A DNA stretch of 64,000 bases from positions 1,439,254-1,503,253 of the forward strand of contig VFFE01007079.1 in NCBI GenBank assembly GCA_008921705.1, written 5' to 3'. The notes below the pieces were generated by a model, which saw only the letters and a program-made list of their open reading frames with translations, had not been told where the DNA came from and did not search any database. Origin of the DNA: Burhinus oedicnemus. Taxonomy: Eukaryota > Chordata > Aves > Charadriiformes > Burhinidae. This document shows positions 1 to 13,304 of the stretch, piece after piece. Position numbers and translations under genes: made by a program. Each line of letters begins with the position of its first letter. The first letter of the stretch is position 1.

Positions 1-1631
1 TTTCGAAAGAGAAGGTGAAGAGATACAGCTTCCCATGTAGCAGTAAATGCATTCTGTGTATGCATGACAATATAGGTCTTCGAGGTTTAGTGGATCTGAA
101 ATTACGCCATTTGTTTCACACTAATTGAAGTGTGTGTCTACAAGTGTGCAGCGCGAAACATAGGATAAATGGAGATCATAAAATAAGGGTACTGCATAAC
201 CTATCTTATTATTAGACAGCCAGTCACTTGCACAGCACCGGAAAATATGTGTTTTGTGAAGAAAAGCTGCTCTTTTCTGTGCATATGTGTATACATATTA
301 GGCTAATAGGATTTATTTCTGCTAAGTCAGTCTGAGACAACACATAGTCTCTTACAGCTTTTCAGAATCTTTCCTGTACGTCCCTTGTGTTTGTGAAAGA
401 TAGCACATACTTTTTCAGTGCTTCTTAAATTGTGAGTCCAGAGTAACAAGTATTAGACTTAAAGCTGCTTCTGTATGAGAACAAGACATCTCAAAGAGTA
501 AGTGTTGTATCTTAAGCACGATTAAACTTAATTTGCTCATACACTGGACTCCCTAGAAAAAGGTTTATATATTGTGCAGTTTCAAGAGGCAGCTGCTGAG
601 ATGAGGCTGAACTTGGTCACAATTTAAAAGAACCTGAGCGGTACCAGGAAGAACGGGTACGTCTCTGTACTTGGCAGGAACGTTCAATGCAATACGTAGG
701 TTAAAACAACGTGGCCAATAGTGTAATTTGTCATTACATTCCATTTATTACCATGGTGTATATGAGATCTCATTGTAAACGTTTTGAAGGAAGGGAATTA
801 ATGCATATTTGTTATCTGAAGTTTGATTTCACCAGCCAAGGCAAATAGATCTGTGCTATTGCCTTTGGGATCAGACATTTATATGACACTTCTGTCAGTT
901 TTAAAATAAAAAATCCTTTCATTAAGTCCTTTATTTTCATTGTCATGTCTACAGTATGGCTGAGATGTAATGAGCTATGCAAGTGGGTAGGAAAACAATG
1001 AGAAACTTAGTTATTTTCTAGAGATATCAAACCATTAAGAGAGAAAACACTTTTGCTGTGTGCCTGATCTCTGCAAACCACTGAGGCATCCACTCATAGA
1101 CTTGAAAAAAAAGGAGGGGGGGGGGAGACCCAAGGAACAAAAAAAAAAACAAGCCCAAAACATATTTTCTCTCTATCTGTACGCTTCAGTGCATAACAAG
1201 TAGTGTATGCTTCTTAGACATGATTCACAAGGCAGATTCATGTGCAAGTGACCCAAGGTACAGCAGTGGGGGTGGATCTGGATCATGTAAGGCCAGTGCA
1301 GAATGTGGGAAAACATCTTCCCTCCACTCCCCAGTAAACAATGTCAAATCAAAAGGTTTACATTGCAGTTTTATTGTTAACACAAGAAGAGACCTGGGTC
1401 AAACTAAAGGTCCATTTAATCTTATATTCTTTCTGCAATAGCAGTTAGTATCTGATACTTAAGGAAAGAGGGTGAGAATGAGAACAAAAAAGAGACAGAT
1501 GTGCAAACACTAGTTTGGAATTTTCTTGAGTAGAGGTAGTAGTTGAACCATCGTGGTCAGAGCAGCCAGTGGAGTTACTCTGTGACTGTGTCTTTGAACC
1601 TATTTACACATTACCTCTACAACAGTCTGTG
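1..1631. other. Non-coding stretch, no gene seen
   Basis: AT-rich sequence without a convincing exon, RNA gene or recognisable transposon. The only structured part is the A-run/G-run tract at 1104-1150. The short open frame near 1220-1441 has no recognisable domain and ordinary composition, so I treat it as chance. Confidence 0.6.
1104..1150. repeat. A-run / G10 / A-run low-complexity tract
   Basis: Eight A's, then AGGA-like spacing and an unbroken run of ten G's at 1116-1125, then about 15 bases later another A-run of more than ten. One of four G10-G11 runs in the window (others at 26152, 45886 and 58752). Confidence 0.9.
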
Positions 1632-1909
1632 ATAGTGAGTCTCCACAATTTAATTGTGTACTAGGTGAGAAAGAACTTCTCTTTGTTCTTTTTTTTAAGC
1701 TTCCTACCTAAAGGGTACACTATCAAATTATTGGGATGTGAGGAAAAAAATTACTCATAGGCAGTTTCTCTGTTTTATAGCCCTCCAGCTTATCCACTCA
1801 TTGTTATCACTTTTCCAGTCTGAAAAATCTTAATTCTCACTGTGTAAGGAAGTTATTCTATACCTTTAAGTAGCATTGTTGCCATTCTCGTTATCTTTTC
1901 TGTACTTCA
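1632..1909 (-). mobile_element. Decayed CR1/L3-like LINE fragment (reverse-transcriptase C-terminal part)
   Basis: Read on the plus strand, the text follows, in order, a diverged amniote CR1-type LINE: a 'gagaaagaacttctctttg' segment, a 'tttatagccctcc' segment, 'cttttccagtctgaaaaatc', 'ttattctatacctttaa' and 'gttgccattctcgttatc'. In known elements the reverse complement encodes the part after the RT catalytic core (LFSLxKRRLxGD then YK). Here the frame is broken by many changes, and an A-rich stretch abuts the right edge. Assignment is from remembered consensus; CR1 versus a related ancient LINE cannot be settled by eye. Confidence 0.55.
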
Positions 1910-1965
1910 AAAAAAAAAAAAAACAAAACCAAACAACCCACAAACAAAAGCAAATCGTAAAAATA
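1909..1965. repeat. A-rich simple sequence
   Basis: About 15 consecutive A's followed by AAAC/AACA-rich text, next to the LINE fragment. On this strand it is not the tail of that minus-oriented element, so it probably arose separately. Confidence 0.8.
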
Positions 1966-4900
1966 AAAGGAATCATTTGGAAGAAAAGTTCATTAGAAAG
2001 GTCACCTTAAAGCAGAAGTTAGCCCAACTCCAAAACTGAAAGATGATAAAAGTATAAGCATGAGAAAATAGGTGCCGTCAGGTGCTTGCTTTCAAATCTT
2101 AAGTCACGGGTTAAAAGCGTTAGAGATATAGTGTTTTCTTTTGGCTAATAGAAAATAAAAACCAGAAAGATTCGTGAAAGTCGGAATGGAAGTTATTGTC
2201 AACCTGCTATATTTTTGCTTGTTTCAGTCTCATGCATTTATATTTATTTCAAATGGGTTGATTGTAGACGCTGGTAAATGATCCGCTGTCAGTTGTAGTC
2301 CATTGTGTTTGTCATCAGTGTAAGTTCATTGTAGTCAGTGATGAAATCTCACCTGCTGTGTGAGAGAAAATAAAATGCACAGTTGTGGTTGTAATTAGGG
2401 TTGAAAATCAATAGTAAAAGATGTAAAAATGAGAAAGATGGTAAAAGAGAAAATGAGGAGAAAACTGTGAAAATAGAATTAACTAGGGACAAATAAGAGC
2501 AGTGGATGCAGAGAAATATCAGAGGAAACGGAATATTAATCCAAGGTGGAACAACTACAACCACTTTTTGCAAGAGGCTTCATTTTGACTATAAGAAAGA
2601 ATATCTTTTCTAGTCAAAATCTCTCTTCCTGTGGTGGTATGTGTATGTGTGTGAACAGAAAATGGAGCTGCTAATGGTGCCTTGAAGATCCTTACATCTT
2701 TTCTGCTTCAATCCCTTGGTGATCGCCATCCTGGAAAATGAAGGACTTGGATGAAACTTGCTTTAGAATTCAGGAAGGGATGTCCCTGAACTAGTGGGAG
2801 AGCAGCATGTCACAGTACAGTTCACAATAAAGAATGCTGCACCTATTTTTCTTTTTTTTCATTTGCCTTAAAACTATTCATTTTATAGCCTTTGAGACAA
2901 AGTATCTGGGGGTTTGGATATGACCAGATGGCTGAGCACTGAGTAGTCATCTTCTAAGTCACTCTTAAAAAGCACCTGTACTAAAAGGGTGGAAAATTGA
3001 AAATTCTTGTTGGCTCTGCAGGGGATGACTTGTGTTTGGTTTTGATGGAGTGGAATATCTTTGACTATTGCTGATTATGAAAGGGCTTATTACTGGCTAG
3101 GGACTAGGAAAGGCAAAGCATTTCATTCTCTGCTTTTCTTAGCTTTCACCTCGAGAGCATCAGCTTAGGAAATAGTGTGTCAGAATGTCAAAGAAATGCT
3201 CAGGCAGTTTGTTCTTTTTGTTTTATCTTTCTCTAAATATCAAAAACCTTGGTCATAGAAAAGACAGTCTTTCTCTTTAATAAGACTATTTCCAGTACAA
3301 AGCTACTACAGTATGACAGGCAAATACAATAACCTAATTAAAGCATCTTCTGTATAACACACAAATGTGTGAAATGTTTTCTCCTAAATAAATAGCCTTC
3401 AGTAAGGTATGTGTACTGTGCTTAGTTCTTATACCGCATTCTCGTATCACTTTGAAACTACATCTGCTATATTTTAAATAGTAACCAACAAAGTATGACA
3501 AGATGGCAGAATAGTTTAATATCATGCCCTTTATCTGCCCAGGGAGCACGAAAGAAAAATAAAGCAAATGGCTAGCATAAGAAGGCTTGAGCATGTTATT
3601 CTCTCAATGCAAACAATTCTGCTCCTATCTGGCACGTCAGTGGTATAATATAGAGATAAAAATGAATCCTTGCACAGTGAATTGGATATTTTCTAGAAGC
3701 ACTTGTTGGAAATTCTTTCTGATGTTGTTAGTTAAGGAAGATTTACTTTACACTTAAGTTATCAGCCAACAGTTTCCTAATGCACAAAAAAGTAATATCT
3801 CACAGATATTCATGAACTTTTTTTGAAGGGACAATAAATCTAACAAACAGCTGACTTTGTAGAGCTTTGGTATCTGTCATATTAAGCAAAGGTATCCAAC
3901 AAACAAAAAGACTTTATGTGGTTTTTGTAGAAACGTACAAAGACTGGATGACATCTGACACTGCATGCGCTTGTCAGGGGTGTATGAGAACAAAAAAAGG
4001 AGGCAGACAGCTGTTCAGAGCCCAGTTCAGCAAACATTACCCACAAAGAGTAATGGTTTTTTACACTTCGGCATACAGACTTCTAAAGTCAGAGAAGTCT
4101 TTGGAACTACTCGTAGAAATAAATAACATCCAGTGGGACTCCTGGCTCCTGCAGACACGGTAATACTTACTACACAGAATTAAGAAGGTGTGGTTAGAGT
4201 AATATTACAACTTTCTCATACCTGTTTATGGAAAGCTTGTGGGTTTCTCTGGTTTGCATATCTAAAAACGTCCTGTAGTTACTACGGAATAGAAACAACT
4301 TCAAATCCAAAGCTTCTGTTGACTTCAATGAGGCTGTGGGTTCCGGTGTCTTTTGAGTCAGTAGGTCCTTGTGCATCTCTGCGCACCCCTTGCTGCCAGA
4401 CAAGATTAAATTGAATTCTCGAGCCGAGTATTCAGCAGTCTACAGCACTGCTTAAATGTAGATCTGAGCCTATTGTCAAGTCCCAGCTTGTTCATCACCG
4501 GTGTTGTTTATGCACAAGCCTATGTTAAAGTGTGGATTTAGGCAAAGCTCCAGAGCACACCCAAGGGCAACAGCCCAACTATGCCCAGCTCCCTAGAAGA
4601 GAATGGAGCTCGTTAGTGCCAGCAGGATGGGCTGGGTACAGTGGAGGCAATGTGTGCTACCTACAGCCCTGTCCAGCATCATGCATCCTGCTGTCAGATA
4701 TCCCGAAGGACAGGGAAGATGGAGCCCATTAGCCAACAATGTGGGTGGAAAATGTGCACGCCACAAGTCCCACCATGCTAAACTCTATCTTTTCACCTTT
4801 TAGTGGAGATATGGCAGATGACGACTGTGCATCTGTAAGACTGAAGCTCCAAGCCTCTCACTATACTGCAGATTCCACAGTCCAGTCCTCCACTTATTAC

Positions 4901-5649
4901 ACACACTATATTTTATTTTCTTTAAAGTAATGTTGACAATCAGCAAGAAATCCATTTGCTGTACAAAACTTAACTCCCACATGGTATGAATTGGAAAGTC
5001 ATTTAATATTTTGGATGGTAATGGTGTGCTTTTACTCTGAATGGTAGAGTAAATGACCTCCATATATGAATAGGTAACATTTAACATTTACATTTTTTTT
5101 TAAAATGTCAGGATGTAAAACTAATGGGAAGGTTGAAAGAGGCGGAAAGAAGGATTGACGCTGTATTGTTCACTTAGTGTACAGAACACAGCCCTGTAAA
5201 ACCTCAGTAGGAGTCTAATCTATACTAGTTATGGGAAAAAAATTTAACTAGCCATATCCACAAAATCAATTGCTCAGCCTTCTCAAGTTGAAAGTTGGTT
5301 TAAAAATCAAGAGGATTTTAAAATAATATACTTCAATTTTTCTGTTCTTCTAGCTTTTGATTACTTTAAGATGTTTTTGTCTTATTTTCAGCCTTTTCCT
5401 TGTCACTAGAAGCTCTTGAATCTGATCAGATTTTTTAAGGAAAAAAATAATTAAAATCATCTACTACAACACTGTGAGATTAGGGTTACAATTTTTGAGA
5501 GTCGCCAATACTACATAGACAACGAAGTTTTGATTACAAAGAGCTGGAAATTAAAATTTTCAGGGTAAGAATTAAGTGAGACTAGAAACAAAAATACTCA
5601 GTAAATCAAAGGAAGGGCATGTGCAATCTTCAAAAAGCTTGAAAAACAT
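1966..5649. other. Non-coding stretch, no gene seen
   Basis: Mostly AT-rich, no exon or RNA gene identified. A short 'ctgttgacttcaatgaggct' match near 4315 is probably a scrap of the palindromic amniote repeat seen elsewhere. Open frames at 3867-4163 and 4800-5087 have no recognisable motif. Confidence 0.55.
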
Positions 5650-5700
5650 AGGCCCAGTTCCTCAGCTGATGGAAACTGCCATAGACCAGCAAAGCTTTCA
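5650..5700. repeat. Ancient amniote palindromic (MITE-like) repeat, fragment
   Basis: The text 'ggcccagttcctcagctgat' followed by a 'ggaaactgccatag' segment matches the remembered 'ggcccagatcctcagctggtg...ggcatagc' arm of an old repeat common in bird, crocodile and turtle DNA. Family name uncertain. Confidence 0.4.
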
Positions 5701-7712
5701 TTAGCTGAAGAGTCCTAGCCAGTGTTCATCAGCCAATCTTGACCCAGTGAAAGATCTGAACTGTATTTCTGCTTTGCAGAAGGAATCCTAGGAAAATCAT
5801 AGTATCTTATTAGGACCATCATAAAGATTTTGGATGTCCCGAGCACACCGCACACACCTAGAATAACTGTATTACATGTGAAGTGATGCTGGTCTCATTG
5901 CAGTTGCCTCTATGGATGTGGACGCTCAGCATCACACCTACCCTGTGCTGCTGAAAGGTTTTGAGACATGTCTCTGACCAAGGTCCCATGTCTTAAAACA
6001 GGACTATAACCTGGTCTCAAGCTGGAAAGAGGAATTGTTTTAAGGATTAAGTTCCCTTAGGTAATCTAGGAGGGGCAATTCTTATGTAACTGATTTGAAT
6101 TTGTAGGAGTACATAGTGTTTATGCCTCCTCTCTGAACAAGTTTTTTGCTTTTTAATCCAAATAAACATATCCTGAAACGTATTTTCACATTTTTCTATA
6201 AGCCGTAAAGCACATAGTGATAAGCTTTAATGACCATATCATAAAACATTTCCTTGCAGATGTACGTAAATCTCTTCCAAGTTACAGAACTGAGTATATA
6301 GACCATAAGGTTTTGTTCTGAGCTGCTTCAAGGGACAAATTAACATGTAAAACTGGGGAGAGGAGAGAGTTTTCAAACAACCAAACTCTCAGTTGGTGTA
6401 AATTAACACAAACCTGTACATTTCATAGGAACTTATGTGACTTATGAGAGCTAAGGATCTGATTCATAATTTAAATATTTCATTGCACAATAAAGGAGTA
6501 TCTTGTAAAATATTCTGATGAATTGCATTTTTAGGCTTAAATATCTCTAGGAAGATAGGATGCAACTCCAAAACCTACTGCCACCCACAAGAGTGGTGTT
6601 TGTAGCAAATATTTCCAGGCAGTTGTGCTCCTAAATTCAATTACACTGGTGGCTTCTGTATAGATGCTGGTGGACAATCACCCACATCATAAGAAGTGCA
6701 GGTCATTTGCCACAACTGAGCAAAACTGTCATTTTCTGCCTAAAAGAAGCTGGGGCTAAGCTAAGGCAGAAAATAAATCCTCCGTGACTCATAAAGAGAG
6801 CGCTTTTTTAGGTCAGGTCAAGAACAAAGACATTGGCAGCGCAATGCTGAGAGGCTTATAGTGTTATATCCCTAAGGACAACTCCCGACACCAATAGGAA
6901 TTTTTTTTCATGATGGGGTGAATGGTTTTTGAATGGATTTGTAAATGCCCTTAAAATAATCAGTTTATTCAGTTAGCAAATTCTCCTTTAAATATGGAAG
7001 GGTTTTGGTTTGGGTTTTTTTTCCCCAAATGTGCTGTTTAGTCTCTGTAGCAGAAGGAAAAAAGAAAGAGATGGCTCTCAGAACAGGGACAGAGTAAATG
7101 CTCTGGGGAGGGTGAGACAGAGAGAATGCTACCGCTGCCCTCCCCTCTGCCCCGCACAGGCACACACACACTCTCTTAGCACTATGCAGCTGCAGTTCCT
7201 GCAGTATTGAATAGGGAATGGAACGGCCTTCCACCTTTGAGTCAAGGTATTTGCTAGTATTACTGAAATTAAATTATAATTTTGCCTCTGAGTTCAAGTT
7301 TTCTTGTGAGTCTTGTTATTTCTGTGAATTTTTGTTTGCAGAAAAGGTCCAGAATTAAACAGCTGCTTTCCTAATTTCCCCCATATTACATTTTCCAATT
7401 ATTTTTTCTTTGCAAAAACAGTGTGCTTGAGTTTTCCTATCAAATACCATGGTGCTTAGTAACAATCTCATGGTGTATTTGCAGCGGATCTGCATGTTAA
7501 AGGCTAATACTAAGCTAACACAGATGGGAGGTGGTAAAAATCTCTCCCAGAAAGAGAGGTAGGAGAGAGTGCATGAAAGTGTGGTGCTTTTGCTGGTTTT
7601 AGTCCAAGACCTCTTTTGGCCTTGGGTTGTGGATTCAGTTCACGCTGAAATTATAATTATTCTTTAGAAAATAATTTAAGACAAGAGTTTCAGGTTACTT
7701 GCTACCTTAACA

Positions 7713-7740
7713 TTTTATTTATTTATTTATTTATTTATTA
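7713..7740. repeat. (TTTA)n microsatellite
   Basis: About seven uninterrupted TTTA units. Confidence 0.95.
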
Positions 7741-8704
7741 CCTCAAGTATTGTTGTGGACTAACAGTTGTATACATATAAACTTTATTCATCCTTCCACT
7801 TTTTGAACAAAGTTTAGAGCTGGCCAGTTTCAGAATTGGCGATGTGCTCCCTTTCCTGCCCAAGCTGTTCCTTCCACACAAACACCTTACTTCCCCACAA
7901 TTGCCTTGCTAGGAATAAAATTCATTTCTGCCCTTCATTTCTGAGCTCCAGAAAAGTGTCACAAAGTCCACAGATTGCAAATGGCCAGTGGAAACCTGAC
8001 TCCATGACTTGGGCTCTACGGGAGACAAATGGGGATAGAGGGACTGTGCTGGCAATGTAGTACATGGGCAAAATAAACCTCATGGGATTGAGAGATCTCC
8101 CATGTCCCTGTGGATTTCTGCGATGTGTCTGACAGTGGGCTACTTCAGAAGTGTGTGTAACGTCATATGGGTCAGTGAATGTCTTCCTTTGAATCTTTGC
8201 TGGTCAAGAAATGAAAATGGAATTGTACAAATTGCATGTGAGTTACCTAGAAGAGTTTGCTCCTAGGAGGTATTACAGCTCTTCTAACACACCGAATTTA
8301 GGGAAATCGTGAATACTCAGAAGTTCATGACCAAATATGAGACAGGCGGGAACCTCCCTGGATCACAGCTAGAAAAAAGCCGTTCTGTCAGTTGTGACAC
8401 TGGTGATGTCTCAAGGCAGCCTGACTTGCTATCTGTGCAGCTTCCTATGGGGTCAAGTGATTTGGCATGCGTATAATTTGGTCTAAACTTTGCTTTGAGG
8501 AAGTAACTTAAGCCTTTTTGAGGGTCTAAGGTAAACTTTTGAAAAGTGTTCCACGTGCTCAGACAGCAGAATAAATGTGAAAATGCACGGTGAGGAAAGA
8601 AAGCCTTTCCACAATTGTCAGTCTGTGCTAGACCAAGATGTACTGTAAAGCTAACGTTAAGTCCTTTTTAGCTGAAGAGCTTCAGATGTAAGCAGCCAAA
8701 CTTT

Positions 8705-8754
8705 TGAATCCTAATGAATCCTCATGAATCCTAATGAATCCTTGTGAATCTTTG
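8705..8754. repeat. Five-copy 10-bp tandem repeat
   Basis: Five consecutive 10-base units of type 'tgaatcctaa': units 1 and 3 are identical, unit 2 differs at one base, units 4 and 5 have diverged tails. Confidence 0.9.
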
Positions 8755-8999
8755 AAGCTTTGCCCATCATTAATCAGCCCATCCATGAAAAAATACTCCA
8801 GACATATGCACCATATGTACATGCATGTGCTTCTGTAACTATTAATAAAAACAGCAATATTGTCATCTCAATATGATTATAATCCACACCTTATGGAATT
8901 GCCTTCCTAGTGTTTGAGGTTTAAGAAATTAGATCCCTGACTCCATCGTATAAACATTTAAAAAGCATCACCTAGTTGCAAAGTATTCCCCAAATACAT

Positions 9000-9460
9000 G
9001 TTTTTCTTTGAAGATATTCCTACTAACGATGTGTTATTAGTGTGAAGGGCCAAATTATCTACTCATCTAATTGGTTCAGCTCCACTGTGCCGCAGAATTT
9101 GACATTATCATTTCTCAGGGTCTAACATAATTCATACAAAAGATCAATTTGTTATACTTATCGTGTTAGTATAGAGCACCCTTAATAACAGGACATTTTA
9201 TGCGGCATTAGCTTTCCAGCATTTCTAGTGCAGAGAAAATATATTTTTTTCTTAGCATTAATTTAGGCAGCTCTTATTCAAATGTTTTTGCTCCTCTGCT
9301 TTTATAAATTAACTAATTTAATTGTATTGTAAATATTTATCTTCCATAAATTAATGTGGAATCAAAATTAATTAGGTTGAAAACTATGAATTGCCATTCA
9401 ATATCCCATTTAAACACATAGCAAATTAACAGGATAATTTTTCTGTTCTACTCTCTGCAT
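9000..9460. promoter_or_regulatory. ATTA-rich block, possible conserved non-coding element
   Basis: Dense in homeodomain-type cores, for example 'ttaactaatttaattg' near 9307 and ATTAATTA at 9367-9374. The left part (about 9048-9110, 'agggccaaattatctactc') may be an old palindromic repeat arm. AT-rich DNA produces such cores by chance, so the regulatory label is only a suggestion. Confidence 0.2.
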
Positions 9461-10682
9461 GTGAAAGCTAGCCAGTGTAAACCTCAAGATATGGTTTCCT
9501 TGTTCTCAGTTGTCATTAAGCGTAGGCCTCTTTTGACAAGTTTTTGACACATTGCTCTTCCATCAGGTTCCTTACTTTCGATTGTGGAATGACAAGTCTA
9601 TTTTGTGGCGGTGTGAAATGAACCATGTACCGCTACCGCTGTCTCATGTCTCATAATGGAAGGTTCACAGCATGGACAATTGGGAATTTCTCCAGGCAGG
9701 GGAAAAGCACTTATTTTCAACCCTTAGCTTTAATCAATCAAGGAGAAACTGGAAATCACTGTAAAGTAATGAATGTCAATTTATGTACATGCTATTGATT
9801 TTTAGAAATTTAATGCTCTGTTTCCCTATTTTATGTTGACCTTATGAAGCTTAAAGATGAACACAAAAGGTGAATATTCTTGAGACAGAATTGTTTTTCC
9901 CCTGGAAATAGGAACAAAAGATTTTGTACCTTCTGTGTATGGAAGGGAAAAAAAAAAAAAAGAGAGAGAGGGGGTCATCTGGAATTTAAGCCACAGGGCT
10001 GTACCAAGTCAAGGGACTGGAGAAAACAGGGGCCCGTTATTAAATCCATTTGTTGTGAAATGGACAAACCCATTCTTGCGAGACACATCCCAGTTGCTGT
10101 CATCTTGGCACGCTGAGGATTCGCGTTATTAAAATTCACCCTTTGGTTAAATGCACTCTTGGTTTAACATTCGTTATTTTTACATAAAGTGTGAAGGTAT
10201 TGTTTTGAATAATTCACTGTTCACCCACCTTGTAGTTTGCATGCTTTGTGCTCCTTCATAACACCCTGACAGAGAGTGAGGGAGAGATTAGTAAACACGA
10301 CCCCAGAAGACCTCTGTAAGTGCCTGTCTAGCATAACTTATTGGCTTCACTTTCTCTGCTCCCGGGATCGTTAGCTTCACTGGATACATTACACATGAGT
10401 TTTGCCATTGCTTATCTTCGCAAAGTTTACATCTCCCCTTTTTTTTATTCCTAGATAAGAAACTCGGGCACTGTCAGTTAAGTATACTCCCAGGCACTCG
10501 CCCTCTCCCCTGCAGAGGAAGAAAGCAGTAACTCCAGAGCTTAGGTAATTGGAATCTACGTTGAAAAACCCCATCCTCATAATGTTCTTTCTCTAGCTCC
10601 TCCTAAGCATAGAAAACAATTCCAGTAAGAAACTGAATGCTATGCTGGTGTTTTAATCAGCCGCAACATTCTGCTCCTACAG
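9461..10682. other. Non-coding stretch, no gene seen
   Basis: No exon or transposon identified. An A14 run followed by a GAGAGA tract occurs at about 9949-9972. The text from 10130 to 10400 is complex and non-repetitive. Confidence 0.5.
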
Positions 10683-10892
10683 AAGCAGCAAGAAAACACA
10701 CAGAGAATGTTTTGTTCACTGGGAGGATTTCTTGTTGATCTCCACTGTGTATTTGTACAAAAGATCTCAGGGGATTTCTCATGTTACTTCCCTGAGTACA
10801 CTGTAACAGGATTGCACGGGAAAAGCGCCGGCAGTAACAGAATGCTCTTCGACAGCGTGTTCTTCCACTACTCTGACTGGTGCAAAAATTGA
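10683..10892 (+). other. Candidate exon, unproven
   Basis: An acceptor-like site (ctgctcctac ending AG at 10681-10682) precedes an open frame that reads through 69 codons to a TGA at 10890-10892. The same frame is open back to a stop at 10626. The last third uses mostly G- or C-ending codons (for example GAC AGC GTG TTC TTC CAC TAC) although the flanks are AT-rich, which hints at coding or other constraint. The predicted peptide is rich in Cys and aromatic residues, ends in SDWCKN, and resembles no family I know. The nearest AATAAA is about 380 bases further on, near 11271. A chance open frame is a real alternative. Confidence 0.2.
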
Positions 10893-12069
10893 AGGCAGCT
10901 CTGAAAGACAGGTTTTTCCCCTCTTTGCAATAGTTTTACAAATGAAATCACAATACTCCCTGAAATTACTAGTGCACTTGACTCCACGATCAATTTACTC
11001 CATTTTCAATATAGACTTTGACAAGAATGATTTGTTTATGCTGTCACATGAATCAGTCTCAGTAAATTAGACCTGTCAAAGTTACTTTTTCTGCACATTA
11101 CAGTTTGCTTTATTTTTGACACCTGTGCAGCTGGGAAAGCTATTGTAAATAGTGTGAAAACTTGAGTCAGAAGGTAAGCTATCTGCCTTCAGATCCTATT
11201 CCCCGTCTCGAAAATACATTTCAGCAGTCCACAGGAGTATTTTTTACTTCATTTAGAATTGGTAACTACTAATAAAAATGTGATTTGAAGTTTAGATTTT
11301 TAATATACTACCTGTGTATACGGAAAGGCATATGAAAGTCAAGCAAATGCACCTGTGGGAGCATGCACGGAGCAGGACTTCCTACTGCAGAACGGTAGAG
11401 AGTTGCCACGTCACCATCAAAGTATCTATGCAGCGTGTCAACGTAGCAGCATTAGCACCTTTTTTTAATTACTCTCCCCCCTTTATATCGTTGCATTTTA
11501 GCTAAAAGCAAGGTCTAGATTGTGTGCTGGAGTTCAGCTGGACCTCTGGCGTGGTCTTGGCCCTCGGGGAGCCTCACTAAATCTTCTCTGAGGTGAGCTC
11601 CCTCCCTGGTTTGCGGTCTTGCTGCCCTACGTGTATTGACAGATTTCTTGTGTGCTTGTCCTAGGTGGAAGGGAAGTAGCAGCTCCATACGAATGTGCCC
11701 AAGCTTGTTGCTTCTCATGGCCTGATGCAGGTGTAACCCAGATCAGGACTGAACCTTGACACTGAACTACACAGCATGCTTCGGGGTACTGAAGGGGGAT
11801 AATTGTAATGATAATGTCTTATGATAACAAAACACCATTTAATCTGTTTATGGAAATTAGAGTTGGTTTATGGTATTGGTTGCTATCAAGCCAAAAAAAA
11901 AAAAAAAGGAATTAAGTGGGTTAGTAGTTATACACTGAAGGGTCAACAAAAAGACCTCACTTTTATCTGCGTGGCAAATTTGCACCAGTTGAACTTGCAT
12001 ATTTTGGTGCAAGATTCTATTTGCCTGCCTTTTCCAGTGTAAGGGAAACTTTCAGTTTCATTTAGACTG
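10893..12069. other. Non-coding stretch, no gene seen
   Basis: Contains AT-rich complex text at 10900-11300 and a more GC-rich segment at 11515-11760. That segment may hold an old repeat arm ('ggtgtaacccagatcaggac' near 11731). An A15 run lies at about 11892. Confidence 0.45.
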
Positions 12070-12216
12070 ATGCGTGGTCACCCTGAGTTAAACCACAATG
12101 AACGCACTTTAAACCATAATAAAAGTATTGCCACTTCCAGTGCCGTAGTTCGGTTGTTTTACGTAACAGGCTTTGTTTAATCCGGAGCAGCCGCCTTATG
12201 TGGACAGGCCCTTAGT
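12070..12216. repeat. Ancient non-autonomous DNA-transposon-like repeat
   Basis: Two halves carry similar words in opposite sense: 'gagttaaaccacaatgaac' with 'ctttaaaccataataaaag' on the left, and 'ggctttgtttaatccggag' with 'tgtggacaggcccttag' on the right. The last phrase matches the end of an old amniote MITE-like family ('tgtgtagacaagccctta'). Family remembered, not searched. Confidence 0.4.
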
Positions 12217-13304
12217 GCTCATTAAAGCAACGGAGTGATGCCTGCTTAGAACGAGCCTGAAGTTTGCTCTTAAAGAAATCTTCCAAACCAAGGAGGAAGA
12301 AATGTAAAAATATTGAGGTAAACTGAAATCAATAACCACTAAAGAAAAACAAGGCACAACAGTGATTATCAGGGTGATCTGCCACTAATTAACTGAAGAA
12401 CCAAATTACTTTGGCTCTCTGGTTCCTAACTCTGCTTCTTCCTTTCAATTCACCTATGGCTTTTCAATTTGAACGTTTTGCTAGAAAGTAAAGCACTCAG
12501 TGCTTAACAGACCTTCACGTTAGAGTTCATTTGATCCAGGCAGGCCCAATTTATGGCTGTTTCTCCCCAGAGCCTATTTACTTTGCTAGGATTATGATTT
12601 GCTGTTGTAATATTGGGATGTCAAGAAAAGAAACCAAAGACAAATGTTGTTGATTGATGGTACCCTATGTTTCTCCAAGAGGAGTGCTTTATCAACATCA
12701 TAAAGGACCTTATCCTTTCCAAAAACAGGGTGGTTTTTGTGGCCGTGACAAACAGGAAGGGTTTTTATCATTAACATTGTAAGCAGTTTCATAATCAGAC
12801 ATATTTCTGTGTGTCTGAGCAACTCCTGGTGCTGTTTGAAACGTCTCTTTTTATTTGAAATCATGCTCTAAAAATTGAAAGTAAAGAGTGAATGTAGGAT
12901 TTTTAAAAGGAAACTAATTTTTAGATCAACAGCATTGGCAGGGGGGTTTTTGTTGCAGTTTTCCCTTTCTTCCCTCCAATTTGCAATTTCGGATAGTCAG
13001 TGATTTTTTTATTATTATTTTCAGAGTAAAAAAACTGAGTTGAATGGTCCTGTGTATTTTATAAGATTTTGTTGCAGAAATCTGTCTCCATAATTGGTAA
13101 GCTGTCTTGCAAACCATAGCTTGTGTAAGTAGTTTTTACTTATATGAATAATCTCATTTACCTCCTTGGGGCAGGAATACTTAAGTAGTCTTAAAGAATA
13201 TTTAAAAGATGAGGCTTTTGCTGGCAGTAGTTTTTAACTCGTACCGTTCTGCTTCCTTTTCTGTGCTTTAATTAAAATATGCATGGGTCTGACCTCAGAA
13301 CCAA
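12217..13304. other. Non-coding stretch, no gene seen
   Basis: AT-rich, no recognised repeat or exon. The minus-strand open frame at 12592-12864 shows no motif. Confidence 0.5.

Larger units (their letters stand above)
5701..8999. other. Non-coding stretch with two short tandem repeats
   Basis: No gene recognised. Contains the (TTTA) run at 7713 and the decamer array at 8705, listed separately. The 7010-7210 part is open in more than one frame but is simple purine/pyrimidine-rich text. Confidence 0.55.
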
